A stretch of DNA of 64,000 bases from Cyclaneusma minus (GCA_037179335.1 JAKZHN010000007.1:868001-932000), one strand, 5' to 3'. Shown: positions 10,744 through 22,074, counted from the first letter of the stretch. The notes: generated from the sequence alone by a model not told the origin. Program-made: numbers and translations.

Positions 10744-11098
10744 ATGGCTCCACAAGAGCCAGTCAACGAAGATGCAGCAATAGCACAAGGTTTCCCTGAC
10801 GAGGAACTCATTACCGGCAAAACTTCCGATGACCAATGGAAGATTGTGGATAACTCTGTAGCATGTACTGTGGCTCTGGCTCTGGGGCTTTCCTTACAAG
10901 AAGTTTGGCTGAAAGAACCGTCATCTTTACCATCGGCAGCTGTTCAACGAGTCGCAGAAGTTCAGGAAAACAACCCTGCTGGACGTGCGGTCATGCACAG
11001 GGGCAGCAAAGAGGCGCAGCCACGTGCCAGGGCACCGAAGAGCCGGATTTCCAAACTGAAGTATATAATGACTTCGCCATGGTGGAGATCTCCGTAGC
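10744..11098 (+). CDS. Hypothetical small protein, uncertain
   Basis: An ATG at 10744 (context CCGATGG) opens 117 codons: MAPQEPVNEDAAIAQGFPDE at the start, then DDQWKIVDNS and a hydrophobic VALALGLSLQ stretch, ending WWRSP. Third positions are mixed and the C-terminal third looks like non-coding sequence, so the frame may be the 5' part of a broken gene continuing near 11373. No family is recognised. Treat it as a weak call. Confidence 0.25.
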
Positions 11099-11372
11099 TA
11101 CTCCATGCGGCGCCGAGTGCGAGTGTCGCTGCTGAAAAGTTCAAGTCTCAATCTACCTCTGTGCTGTAGCAGCTCTAGCGACTTCAAAATTGCTACAGGT
11201 GACGTGAGTACTCCCTCTACAAGCCAGTCTGAATCTGTACTAATCCGATCATCCATCTAGTTCGCAGTAGCAAAGTGAAGCCTACGACTACCCTGTCCTC
11301 CTCCACGAATCTGCCATCGACCTAGGCTAAACCATCTTCGAGAAGGTCAACCTTGGCTTCTAACATGTAGCT

Positions 11373-11589
11373 GCTCCGTCACCACGACAATGACCGACTC
11401 AAAATCCGCACGCACTACTCAGAAGCCTTCGAGAACGTTGTTTGGAAAACTGGAATAGCTGTTGGATCGGGGTGGAGAATTGGACAGGGAGAAGTCTCGG
11501 CAGAACTTTTGCTAGAACACCTTGGATCCGAACCAAGTTACGGGCGTCCCTTGCCTACTCAAATCCTCAATACGCTTCTCAGTTTGTAA
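11373..11589 (+). pseudogene. Fragment of an unidentified protein gene
   Basis: One frame reads RLKIRTHYSEAFENVVWKTG then GWRIGQGEVSAELLLEHLGS and ends at a TAA at 11587-11589. It has a coding-like amino-acid pattern (amphipathic, no low complexity), but an in-frame stop at 11363 and no start. It may share an origin with the frame at 10744. Family unknown. Confidence 0.3.
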
Positions 11590-11847
11590 ATCCACCAGCA
11601 GGTCACCGAAGAGTCTCTTGACCTTGAAGACGACCAGATTGCAAAAGAGTGTGTCGACACTATCATGCGACTAGACCAAACTAGGGCCGAAGTCATTCAA
11701 ATTCAAATCATGACTGATTCTAAGCCCGCGCACTCTTCCTCTTTCTCTTTCAACAACCATCCTTCAACCTTCGATCCACTCACGAAAACTTCCTCCCTCA
11801 AATTCATTTCCCTTCACGCAACAAACTCAACATACCTGCACTGCGCG

Positions 11848-12239
11848 ATGTCTCAAGTCAACAACCGCACCCCAATTCAGCCTTCGCTCACCAGGATGCC
11901 CGAGGCAACCACCCCTTCAACCGCTGCCTCTGTTCCGCAAAAAGAGCCGACGATCACCATCCTCTGCGGCGCAAATCTTCCAAATCACCCGTTGTACTCC
12001 TTGACAGTACCTCGCCAGGCTTTGGAGAAGCATTCCAAGTGGTACGCGACCGAGATCAACTGAAGGTCACACAGCCCGGCTGCAGCATTCGCAGAGTGAT
12101 TCGAGACGTCGCTATCTGTCTGGTTGGATCAAAGAACGCTGAAACTTGGCCCAGGCAATTCCTGGTTGAAATGGTGATGAAGATGGCAGCGACACCAATC
12201 CGAGGCAAACCAGTCGCAAGTTCCTACCAGGACTACTAG
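11848..12239 (+). pseudogene. BTB-like array member 6, internal deletion
   Basis: The ATG at 11848 opens a frame with a Thr/Pro-rich N-terminus and the family core TITILCGANLPNHPLYS followed by VPRQALEKHSKWYAT, then stops at 12060-12062. Immediately after, in another frame, comes the family C-terminus: VTQPGCSIRRVIRDVAI, WPRQFLVEMVMKM and the terminal SSYQDY. Compared with member 7, about 100 codons between the HSKWY region and VTQP are missing and the two halves are out of frame. The clean ends point to a single deletion. Confidence 0.75.
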
Positions 12240-14420
12240 GACGACGCTGTTCCTTGCTGGCTGAAGTGACCTCTAGGATAGGGGTAGCCTTCGTTGGTCG
12301 ATTCTGGGCTCCCAAACATCACTTAGCTTTCTGGGGTACGATCATTCGAACATCATTCACGACCATCAACTACCTCGATCTCGTTTCACCACATTGGTTC
12401 TCCCAAGCACCGCCGCAGCATGAACTCGACAAGTACTCCAAGGACATTGCCCAGGGATCTTGGGAGTTCTGGCTCCCAAACAAGAGATCGTTCAATGTCT
12501 GGATTGAAGGCGTGGGTGACCCTCTGATACGGTCCTTCTGTCACGGAGACCTACTGAGGGAGCCAAGAGCCCGAACAAGCAGTAGGTAAAGACTGGATTA
12601 GTGAAGCTAAGGAGAGAAGGAGAGGTCTGGGGAGCTCCTCCTTCTTATAATACATAGGCCAAGCCTTGACAAAGGCACTGGCTAGACAAAGGAGTGGCTG
12701 CCTAAGGCCTCAGCCTCTAACCCCATAACACCTTCCAGGCTTCTTACGGTTTGGAAGCTTACGCGCACACCTTTGTTTATCCCCGCCTCTCTGTCCTTGG
12801 TGAAAATAAGAAATCCTTCGAATCAGGACTCGATGGGACATACAATCTTCTCCGCAAGTGTGGTACCCCCATGGGTGTCCTACATGTGAAGGCCGGCGAT
12901 GTTGAGATGAAGGAGGACCAACGAACGCCCCTGCCACGAAGCCTTTGGAGATCAGCCCCCGGTTCCCTCCTAGTCAGCAGCAGCCTTGTCAGCACCACAC
13001 TACACCACCGTCCACCGACCTCTGCCAGGGCTCCTTTCTTACATTATTGGCTTCATTTTGACCTTTCTTCGAGCACTTTTCGCCAACACTCGGCCTTGTG
13101 TGTCAGCCCCCGTGCGCATCTCCGACGCGCTACAAAACTCTGTCTCAAACATACAGCCGTACCGACGAGTGTGGACCCGTCACCAGGTGAGAGGCCTCGG
13201 ATAGCAGCAGGCTTTGGAAGTGGCTTCATCGCCGTGTTGAAACCCTTGGATCGAGAAGGATGATTTTTCGGGATTGACGACGGGTAGTCCTGCTTGCATC
13301 TTTGGATCGAAGTCATCGGACCGAAGCAAACTACTGCTAGTTCTTCAGTCTTGCTTTCCTGCCTTGAGGTTCCACAATAATCATAAAATACCTCCACTTT
13401 CCACCTATAATATACGACATGATATTGAGTAAATAATCTATGCTTCCTGATTTTATGTGTCTGCGGCTTTCGCTAGTAATTTTTGTCCTTCTAATTTCTT
13501 CGCCGATCTGATTTTTTTTCGTTTATCGCGTCTCCGTTGCATCAAGCACGATATTGTGACAAATTTGGCAACTGGACATTGCTATCTAGCAGCTCATTCG
13601 AAAATACAGCTCCATGTTTTGTGGTATCCGAAGTTCTCGAATGTGTATATTGTGATATTCATTCTATCTCGTACAGCAGCTTTCCTGTCGCGGAGGAAGG
13701 CTGGCGGTTCCACTGTCAGCAACAAAAGATGTTGCACCCAGCTGCCTGGCAGGATATTTCTACCATCGATATGTTCAACATCCACTTCCTCGGTATTAAA
13801 ACCGGTGAAACTGTTGGCACAGCTCTCCGATGATAGAGCACCAGCAGCTCAACCCTTCACTCCCATCGCGAGAATTTGCACGAGTAGTTGTAGACAAAAA
13901 GTGGGCACTCACTTCGGGGACTTTGCTGGGGGAGCTACTGCCTATGGCCTTGGTGGCGCCATCTTCATTCTTCGACATGTTGGGCATCGGTCGCGCAGCT
14001 GGAGGCGGGTGATGGCTATAGTGGGGATGGTTATGGCGCCGAAGTGGATCGAGTAGTCTTGAGAAATTGGTCGTTGCAGTGAAGCGAAGCTGTCAACGTT
14101 TTCAAGGTGTGAAACCGGGCAGACGACTTTTTGGCGCGAATGGCTCGCTAGGCGAGAGCCACAAACGTGATATCGAAGACGGGAAGCCTAGCGAGCATGT
14201 CTCTGGCGAGCGGCTCCCCAAGCGGGCCACTAGCGTGAAATTTGTACACAAAAAGGCTTCCAAACCTGCGCTCTCTTCCTTTCTCTCTCCCCACAACAAC
14301 CATCCTTCGTCTTCCGACTTCGATACGTCTTCTGCAAAAGGTTACGTCTCGCAATCGACACACCAATTAACAACCGTCAACCACGCACATACTACACTCA
14401 AAAGACCATCGCTTGTCATC
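12240..14420. other. 2.2 kb without a recognisable gene
   Basis: Several open frames of 60-200 codons occur on both strands, but none resembles the array family or shows splice-consistent structure. Around 12620-12720 are short palindromic words (GGGAGCTCC, CTAAGGCCTCAG) like those in transposon ends. From about 14280 a C/A-rich leader precedes the remnant at 14421. Confidence 0.35.
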
Positions 14421-15123
14421 ATGTCTCGAGCCGCCCCCAGGAACGCGCAAGCTACAAGCGCCGCGACGCCACAGACTGCCACGACTCCACAGACTCCACA
14501 GACTCCACAGACTCCACAGACTCCACAGACTCCACAGACTGCCACGACTCCACAAGACACCGTGATGGTCACTATCATCTGCGGCACCAACATCCCAGAT
14601 CATGAGTACTACGCGACCAAGATTCCTCTTGCGCTCATGGAAACCCACTCCGCCTGGTTCACCGCCGAGAGACGCAAAGAAGTGACCAAGTCCGTCTCGC
14701 TCGCCTCCCCGAACCCTGTGTTGCATCTTGCCGAGCAGGGCCTGGGGCATGACTTGGATGTGGATGAAGAATGTCAATAGCAAGCCAGATGCCTACATCT
14801 CCATTCTCGACATGCTCGTCCTGAACAAGAAGCTTCAGGGCCCGAAGGACTTACATGATCAATGCGTCAGACTGATCTACAAGAAGGCCGCAGCCGATTG
14901 CCAGTTCACGGCAGCTGATATCGACCATCTCCTGAATGTTACTCAACCCGATTGCGCAATCCGCAGGCTTTTTCGCGATATCGCCGTGTGGAAGCTACGT
15001 GCCAACAACATGAAGAGAGTGGCTGGCACTTGGGACAAGGACTTCGTCCTCGAAGTCTCCGCCGAGTTGAGCAAGAAGGGATCTGGGGTGGAGCCGGTGC
15101 TGACCTCGTACAAGGACTACTAA
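14421..15123 (+). pseudogene. BTB-like array member 7, frameshifted
   Basis: The ATG at 14421 (context ATCATGTC) starts a frame with TPQ repeats (six 9-bp units at 14484-14537), the core MVTIICGTNIPDHEYYA and IPLALMETHSAWF; it ends at a TAG at 14778. The rest of the family sequence continues in another frame: YISILDMLVLNKKL, LNVTQPDCAIRRLFRDIAVW, WDKDFVLEVSAEL and the terminal TSYKDY, with the stop at 15121-15123. About 40 codons of the normal middle are missing at the junction (14700-14780). An intron with a non-consensus donor cannot be fully excluded. Most of the protein is otherwise intact, so this is a recent break. Confidence 0.65.
14484..14537 (+). repeat. 9-bp tandem repeat coding TPQ, six units
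   Basis: Six consecutive ACTCCACAG units inside the N-terminal part of member 7. The unit is a multiple of 3, so it extends the reading frame, and copy number could vary without breaking it. Confidence 0.8.
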
Positions 15124-15330
15124 GTGGATGCTTGTACTTGGTAAGTTTCTCTTGCAAACGTCAATTAGCTTTCTGATTCTAACACCACCGTCGTGCCAGT
15201 GTTCCTCCACCTCTCGATGCTTCTTTTGGCTGTGCTACTTCCTCCAGCGACCCTATGAAAATCTACAATTGCCGGAGCTGTTATCCATGAACACAAGGAA
15301 GACCAGCCGAAGATTCAGCAGCGAGACCCA

Positions 15331-15652
15331 ATGGATACCGCGCCCAGTACTGCTTTGCCGAGCCGCAATACTCGCCAGACGACACAGCCCACTGCTCGAA
15401 AGACAACCGCCAACCTTCCTGTCAATAGCACTGCATCATCATTGGATTCAAGACCACCGACCTTTGCGGCATCGATTTGGCAAGCATTCTTTACCAGCAG
15501 CCGATCTCTTCTACCAGCTCATGAGCACTTCTACGATACCCCACGAAAAACGATTTGCGTACACATCCTCGGAAGCCATCGCAGACCAACAACTTGGATT
15601 GCAGGTTTCCGGGGTAGCAGCAAGTCTCTTGGGCAACAACTTTCGTGGGTGA
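15331..15652 (+). pseudogene. BTB-like array member 8, remnant
   Basis: A Thr/Ala-rich N-terminus starts at the ATG at 15331 (MDTAPSTALPSRNT), similar in style to members 6 and 7. In another frame, from about 15480, comes LFYQLMSTSTIPHEKRF, which lines up with VQLMQTGSVNVPFTAKE of member 4. The ICG core and the C-terminal half are not found. This is a short, degraded eighth copy. The call rests on one aligned segment plus position in the array. Confidence 0.45.
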
Positions 15653-17021
15653 ATCTGGCGCATTGTTGGAACTTTGGGATCAAGAATCGAGGAGGATTGG
15701 GACATCCTGGGACTGGACCAGGCTGCTGGTAGTCCTGGTTGATTTTTTGGATTGAACTGAACTATACGACTGGTAGTTCTCAGCTTCTCTTTGCGTACTT
15801 GCGTTGAATTTCACAAAATACAAAAACTTCACAAAAAACGCGACTTCGTAGTGATGGCAATAGTGACCGAACTGCGCATGATGAATTTGAATAGATAAAT
15901 GCTTTCTTTCACCTTGTGTTGGGTCCACGTGCCGGATCTGATTATTGGCGTGACGCAAAAGCTTGGGATTTGAAGCTAGTAGTTCCAGCACTGCTGGCTC
16001 TACCCCAAGGAACACAAGACTTGAAGAAATCCTGTTCTTTCCTTTTCTTCTTGCGTGTGACGAACCCCCCCTTAGATGCATTCACAGTGATTCGAATGAC
16101 TGGATCGATGTTTCCTCTCTCAACTCCCAAGACAGCCGTGTCAGACTGCGCATTCAGAACAAATAGGATCATGGGAATACAAAAAAACGATAAGAACTTA
16201 GAAGACCACATGAGTTTGTGCAGATAATGGGTCTTAGCTCATTTCCGAAACGTGGTCGTCTCCAAGTGATCGGGGATTGCAAAAGTGTCAAAGCTAAAGA
16301 CAGATGATCCGATCTCGTTGGTGGGGAGCACCGACAATTGATAGGTGAGACGACCAAATATTGAAAAGCTGTGATGAGTTATTGCATAAGGGACAGAGGA
16401 GAGATGCGGGGGGTCCTGAAAAGGAGAACAGCTGAAGCTCATTCTGGGCGCACAATATGAAGAATTTCTAGCTGATCAATAGCTGACAAAACTCAAAAGA
16501 CATAAAGCTTGTAGTTTTAATTCCTGTTGAAATATCAATTTGAAGAAGCGAAGCGTCATCCAAGATATAAAGTTGAAAAATCACCGAGGAAAGTCGCGGC
16601 TGCCTAGCCCCCGCAGTTCGCAAGTCCCTCCCACACGTGATCCACACGCTAATGCGAACACGGACGTCAGCCCACTCTTTCGTGCAATCTCTGAATGCAC
16701 GGAGCACATCCTCCGGTAGCCCCACTTTTTACCCCAGATCTGCGATGCCCCAGATGCCGATTGCCGATTCTCCACAATTCCCTCAACGTCGCCCAAACTT
16801 GACGTCGACAACTTCTCGAAATCATCACATCAACTCCAAGAAATGATCACCAGCAATATGAAAGCTCGAAAGATGGACTTCCGGCCCACGGTTCGTCATC
16901 CGGAGTAAGCTTTTTTAACTTTCCGCAGAGCCGCGACCGTCCGGGATCGAAGCAAGATGACCTAGCTCCACGACCAGCGTCGCTTTGACTTTCCTGCCTT
17001 CGTGTCCGCGCAAACGACCGT
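15653..17021. other. Intergenic stretch, nothing recognised
   Basis: No coding sequence, repeat or RNA gene was recognised on either strand. Confidence 0.35.
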
Positions 17022-17264
17022 ATGGTCCAGACGCAAACACCTTATCCGCGCATACCTCGACTCGTCACTGTCCACCATCATCTCTATGACCTCCCAGCCC
17101 CTCGTATCTGCGACCTCCGAGCACAACTGCAAAAATGGAAGGTCTTCAGTCCCTCACGGCAACGTTGCGCAGCATCTTTGCTTTTCGCACTCGGCGGTTT
17201 CAACATGTTTCTCACTCGCTCAGCCGTTGCGACAATATCCCCGGATGCAAGGTTGAGAGCATGA
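17022..17264 (+). CDS. Hypothetical short ORF, uncertain
   Basis: 80 codons from an ATG at 17022. The first 50 residues are polar (LYDLPAPRICDLRAQLQKW); a hydrophobic stretch CAASLLFALGGFNMFLTR follows near residues 49-66 and could be one membrane segment. A second open frame at 17135-17554 overlaps it and might be a following exon, but no convincing splice pair was found. No family is recognised; this may be a gene fragment. Confidence 0.25.
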   Translation: MVQTQTPYPRIPRLVTVHHHLYDLPAPRICDLRAQLQKWKVFSPSRQRCAASLLFALGGFNMFLTRSAVATISPDARLRA

Positions 17265-18098
17265 AGATCGCCGCTCTCGTGGTTGATCTCGGGACAGCAG
17301 CATGTGCCAGCATGATATCGAGCTGTAAGATCTTGATCCACCGGCGGAGAGGGAATCCAGGGTGCTATGAAGCGTGTGGCGTCGGCGATCCGGGGAATGG
17401 GCCCCAAAAGGCCAGCTTTGGTGCCTGCCGTTACATCCATCCTGCAATGCCAGCGAGCAGAGTCGTCTTTTCGGGGAGCGGTTTCTTTCTTTCCAAGGTT
17501 TGGGTGCCACCAGCTACTACCGGCGAGCTGCGGTGCAAGTGTTGCTATTGCTAACTTGACCTACCACAAGTGTGCTCTGAGGATGGGAATCTTTTTCCTG
17601 TAATCAGCAACCAACGTCTAGCGGGGACATGTCGTGCAGTTATCACCTAGCTTAGGCCAATCTGAACGCTATGTCCGGTTCCGAAAGCTTCATGTGCTCT
17701 TGCTCGAGCGTTGAGCGGCTGTGGAAGATGCAAGCTCCCGTTTAGATACCACCACTACACAAGGTGTCGCACCAGGGTGAGCGTGGTAGACGACCATCAT
17801 CCGTAGTAAGTCAACTATGGTCATGTAGGCCACGATTTCCTTATGATCCCACCCTTCGCGCTTTTTGGAATTCCCCTTAGGCAGTCAGTCTAATAGCTAT
17901 CCGCTGGATAAGCCTAGAGTAGCTCCTCTGACGGCACTGTGCGAGCTCTCACGAACTTTGGAATCTCCTCTTTAATTCCTCTACTTCATGTATCGTTCAA
18001 GACGCGTTCTTCCTTCCTACACGCGTTCTTCCTTCCTACACGCGTCCTTGCTCCTCAAAAGATCCCGATTTCGAGACTTGCTCTAGGCATCAGTCATC
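17265..18098. other. Upstream region of the aquaglyceroporin gene
   Basis: No gene seen beyond the weak frame up to 17554. At about 18004-18045 a 19-bp unit (ACGCGTTCTTCCTTCCTAC) is repeated just over two times, within the C/T-rich leader directly before the ATG at 18099. Confidence 0.45.
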
Positions 18099-19594
18099 AT
18101 GTCGAGAAGAAGTATGGAAGCCAAGCAGAGCCCCACAGGAGGAGGTGCCTCTTTCCAACGTTCCGACAGCGCCTACTTCCGTCACCTCGAACGAATAGCC
18201 CAGCAAGGAGGCTCAGGGCCCTCCCTCCTCCCAAACCACTCAGTCACATCCTCACCAACACGAAAGAACTCAGAAATCGGAGACACCGGCTTCCATGATG
18301 ACTCTGGAAGACGCCTTCACTACGCCGAGCCCCAGTCACCATCCAAACACGGCCTTGAAACCATGAACTCTATGAGTACTAGGAATCAGAGCATTAGCAG
18401 CAGCAGGGCCGCTTCGCTGAATGTCAAAAAGAGACAACATCTCGCTGTCGTTAGGAAGACGATAGGCCTTGCACCAGAAGCACCGATTGTCGAAGATCAT
18501 CATGTACACACCCATCTGGGATGGTCGTCTATCCGAAATATTCTACGGGAGCCCTTTGCTGAGTTCTTCGGTACTTTCATCTTGATTCTCTTCGGTGATG
18601 GGAGCGTAGCACAAGTACTGCTTAGTACAGGACAGACGAATGCTCCCGGAGGCATGGGATTTGGCAACTACCAAAGCATTAGTTGGGGGTAAGCTTTCTC
18701 TCTCCACATTCTTCCGTCTCTCCCTCGCACGCGTAAACACGAACTAGAATATTCCAACTAACACACTGTAGCTGGGGAATCGGCATAATGCTTGGCATCT
18801 ACGTCGCCGGCGACAGCGGCGGTTTTCTCAACCCCGCCGTAACCCTTGCCTTCTCCTTCTACCGCCGCTTCCCCTTCCGCCGCGTCCCCGTCTACATGCT
18901 CGCGCAAATTCTCGGCGCCTTCTGCGCCGCCGGTGTTGTCTACGCCAACTACGTTTCCGCAATCGACCAATTTGAAGGCGGCGCCGGCATCCGCACTGTC
19001 GGCCTGCCCACATCCACCGCTGGGATTTTTGCCACGTATCCACAACCCTTTCTCAACAAAGCCAACCAGTTCTTTTCAGAATTCATTGCTAGCACAATCT
19101 TCATGTTTGTGATTTTGGCACTTAAGGATGATTCAAATCCTGGTGCTATGGGCAAAACTGGCGCCGGCATGTTATTTCCTCTAGCGCTCTTCTTTCTAGT
19201 ATTCGGCATTGGCGCGGCTTTTGGATGGGAAACAGGTTATGCAATTAACCTAGCGCGAGATTTCGGACCGCGACTTATGACCTATGCACTAGGTTATGGG
19301 AGCGGTGTTTGGACAGCCGGGGGACACTACTTCTGGGTTCCTATGGTTGCGCCGTTTGCCGGGTGTTTGTTTGGAGGGGCGCTTTATGATATTTTTGTGT
19401 ATACGGGACCCGAGAGTCCGATCAATACACCGTGGTTGGGGATGAAGGGACTTTTCACGGGGAGGTGGGATCCGGCGGAGGGAAATAAGGAGGCGGAGGG
19501 TGAGGCGGATTTGGAGAGGGGGGAGACGAGGGAGACGAGGGAGACGAGGGTGGGGAGTGAGGATTTTGGGAAGGTTGATACTGCGGTGGCCTGA
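18099..19594 (+). CDS. Aquaglyceroporin (MIP family channel)
   Basis: Two exons, 18099-18688 and 18772-19594; the 83-bp intron has GTAAGC, a CTAAC branch site and TAG, and splicing gives 470 residues with the frame restored at ISWGWGIGIM. A cytosolic N-terminal tail of about 150 residues (Ser/Arg-rich) precedes six membrane segments starting near EPFAEFFGTFILILFGDGS. The first half-helix has NPA at about 217-219 (GGFLNPAVT). The second has NLARD at about 356-360, where the Asp after Arg is the family hallmark of glycerol-permeable channels. A charged C-terminal tail rich in GE/TRE repeats follows. The protein should sit in the plasma membrane and pass glycerol and water for osmotic balance. 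It has no functional link to the neighbouring genes. Confidence 0.92.
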
Positions 19595-19829
19595 TGTGAT
19601 GGGGGAGGAGATGGGGGAGAGGGAAGGATAGGAGTGTTATGAATGATATGAATTGTAAAAGTCTAGTCGGTGGGAATCATGGTTTTTTCAGAAGGGGATG
19701 CAGATTCGGGTCATGCGAAAATATCATTGATTATTGTGAATATGGCATGCCCCTTTGCTGGAACTCAGTCGCTCAAAAATCTCGCGCAATGAGGTACTCC
19801 ACGGGGATGGTGCAGAAAATGCGCGCCAG

Positions 19830-19882
19830 TCGACGTGCAACAAACCAGAGACCCAAGTGCTCGTCTTTTTGTCGCACATCGA
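19830..19882. repeat. Inverted pair of the TCGAYGTGCNACAAA motif
   Basis: TCGACGTGCAACAAA at 19830-19844 faces its inverted variant at 19868-19882. The word next to the second copy (GGTGAACTT in the minus-strand sense) also flanks the copy at 49705, 30 kb away. It lies just past the stop codon of the FtsJ-like gene, so it is probably in that gene's 3' untranslated region. It may be a tiny mobile-element remnant. Confidence 0.6.
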
Positions 19883-19887
19883 GAAGT

Positions 19888-21286
19888 TCACCTCTCCCCC
19901 ATAGCTTGCCGCCATCGCCACGATAAATCATGTAACCTATCCTGAGCTTCCTCTGCCCGTACCCTTTTCAGCAGATTATCCAGCGCCCTAAACTGGATCT
20001 CCCACAACGGCTCTCCAAGCCTAACAAGCTGCTCTCCAAACTCCTCCAGCACATGCTTCACTTCTGCTTCCTTCACAGCTTCACCCCCCTCCGCTTCAAT
20101 TTCATCAGTCTCATCCTGATCTTCCCCAAAAGTCAACATTCTCCAGCGCCTCTTCCATTGACCCACGGCTGATTGCGCATCCCCACACCCCGGCCTCACC
20201 CACCTCACAACCACATAAAAACTAATCCTCTTCCCATGAATCTTGCCATGTTTCCACAACCGTATCGTATCAGCAAACTTACTCAACGCAAACAACAACT
20301 CCACAGTACGCCACGTCTCCAAATGATGCAACAACAGCACCAACGTGCCCCCCTCTTCAATCCTCTGCATTGCAAGAATCAGTTGCGAAAGCAGCGATCT
20401 TTCTGACTCCGAATTTGAGTCTGCGCGCCAGGGTGCGCGTGCGTGTGTACGCAGCACGTTTCCGTCTGCAATGATGAGGGGGAATTTCATTCCTTCATAC
20501 GGCTTTGTTTTCAGGAAACTTTTCGCGTCGGGATGATTGCCAGCGGCGATCTCGTCGATCTCGTTTTTGCTGAGGCCGAATTCGCACGCCAGCATGGTCA
20601 CATCAAGGATTGTCACGTGCAATGATGATGTTGTTGGTTGCATGAGTATCCTATGTCCGCCCTCTGTTTCTGGAAGCGTTATACCGAAGAGTTTTGCTGA
20701 GGGGTTGGTGGCGTGGGCGATGGATAGGTAGGCGCCGGGGGCCATGCAGATGTCCAGGATTTGGGGCGCTTGCGATGAGGAGGGGATGGTGAGGGCTTGG
20801 GTTGCGAGTTGGAGGTCGAGCGCTATGGACTTGTGGAGCTTGAAGAAGAAGGATTCCTTGCTATTACTGGTACCATCTGCGTTTTGGCGTTCTTGGGCGA
20901 AGTGGAGGGTGGCTGCTGGGTCGTTTTGGACCTGTGGGTGGTGGAGGTTAGTGGTTTGGGTTGATGGGTAGGTATCTATTGACTAGGTAATGCTTCTATG
21001 ATTTATGGGATATATCAAGGTGGGTAGCTAGCTAACCTACCTCTTCGCGTTTGAGGTGCAGGGCGGCGAATTTAGGGTTCTTTTGGAAAAAGGCGAGGAC
21101 TAGGGCGTCTTGGAGTTGGTGTTTGTTGGCGCTTTGCGGTTGGGGGACTTGGAGAGACCCCATTTTTGCGAGGTCTGATGTTACTATGGAACTGGAAGGG
21201 CAAGTCATTTCTTTTGGGGGAGGGAGTGAAGTTTTTATCTTGTGGGAAAGGTAATTGAGACTGGAGGGCCCAGGGAATGATAGCAT
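19888..21286 (-). CDS. FtsJ-like methyltransferase domain protein, left paralog
   Basis: Two exons on the minus strand: 21286-21041 and 20931-19888. The intron 21040-20932 (109 bp, GTAGG...ACAG) is in phase 0, and the joined frame encodes 429 residues. Motif I for S-adenosylmethionine is visible as LDICMAPGAYLS near residues 141-152. Further along are ITLPETEGGH, DVTMLACEFG, the acidic LIIADGNVLRTH, and EEGGTLVLLLHHLETW, the order seen in fungal FtsJ/RrmJ-like proteins. The Lys of the classical K-D-K-E tetrad is not obvious (HH in its place), so activity is uncertain. The start could also be the internal ATG coding MGSLQ. A paralog lies at 41776-42965, with the retroelement between them. Substrate unknown (RNA cap or rRNA ribose by analogy). 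Confidence 0.75.
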
Positions 21287-21849
21287 TGTGACGCTGAAGT
21301 TGACAGTTTTACACGATACTTGCAGTCATTCGCATACAAGCTTGTGGAACAGGAACCGTCCATTATTGCTCATTCTGGACGTAGTCACTCCCGTTCATCT
21401 TTAGAAGAGGAAAAAAGGCCGTGTGTAAAAGAGCATGTTCTTATGTCCAGTACCCCGCGAGTGAAGCAGGAGGGTTAGACTGAATCTGAAATCTTGTGGT
21501 AAGGTCTCACACTTTGGACACTATTTCGAGGAGCTTCCAGGGTTTCTCTGGTATCAAGATCCGCATGTCCCTGCCCGTCTATTTGGCGGGGGGTTAGCCG
21601 ATCAGATCGGATCGTCAGTCTTGGGTTTGGCATGTTGGCAGTGCCAGAAATCAGAATACCTTGATTCACGATATTTGGGAAAAGGGCCGAGACTTGTTAC
21701 ATTCGTCTACACAGTCACAGCCTGGTTTGATTGTTGGGTGGGCTTACAGCTTGGTTGTCTACCTTAGTCTACAAAACGACTTCGTCAAAGCTTGAAGTCT
21801 ACGGTTGAGCCCAGCTTATCAAGCTAACCCCTTGCGAATGTCTTCTTAG
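21287..21849. other. Upstream region of the left FtsJ-like gene up to the retroelement
   Basis: No gene seen in 560 bases of normal base composition. The retroelement begins directly after the target duplication at 21850-21854, so this short segment must hold the promoter that remains on this side. Confidence 0.45.
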
Positions 21850-21854
21850 GATAC
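21850..21854. other. Target site duplication, left copy
   Basis: GATAC directly before the LTR starting at 21855; an identical GATAC follows the right LTR. Confidence 0.85.
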
Positions 21855-22074
21855 TGTCGCACCCATGGTGATGGTGGTGGCCCGTGCGCCATGGTGGAGC
21901 GCCTTACCCCTTGGCTCACCACCACCGCCTTGCCTCAGGCTACGGCGCTAGCTAGCCAGCTATAGCTTCCAGCTGCAGCTGGCTGACCCTTTGAATTTAA
22001 TTATTTATTAATATACTTTTTATTACCTTTATGCTTTATATTGCAATATAATTGTTAAATGAATTAACCCAATA
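21855..22074 (+). repeat. Left LTR, 220 bp
   Basis: Hand alignment with the right LTR (also exactly 220 bp) shows 41 differences, 40 of them transitions. In the outer 80 bases the left copy keeps C/G at all 17 variable sites; from position 150 inward it carries T or A at 19 of 21. Confidence 0.9.

Larger units (their letters stand above)
10374..11847. other. Intergenic stretch with unidentified degraded coding fragments
   Basis: Two fragments look coding but do not belong to the BTB-like family: an open frame at 10744-11098 and a segment at about 11373-11589. The remainder has no recognisable content. The last ~150 bases are the C-rich leader of the remnant at 11848. Confidence 0.4.

Noticed and set aside
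19888..20745. Left FtsJ-like protein starting at MAPGAY
   Set aside because: That Met is part of the cofactor motif; an upstream exon in phase supplies the true N-terminus.
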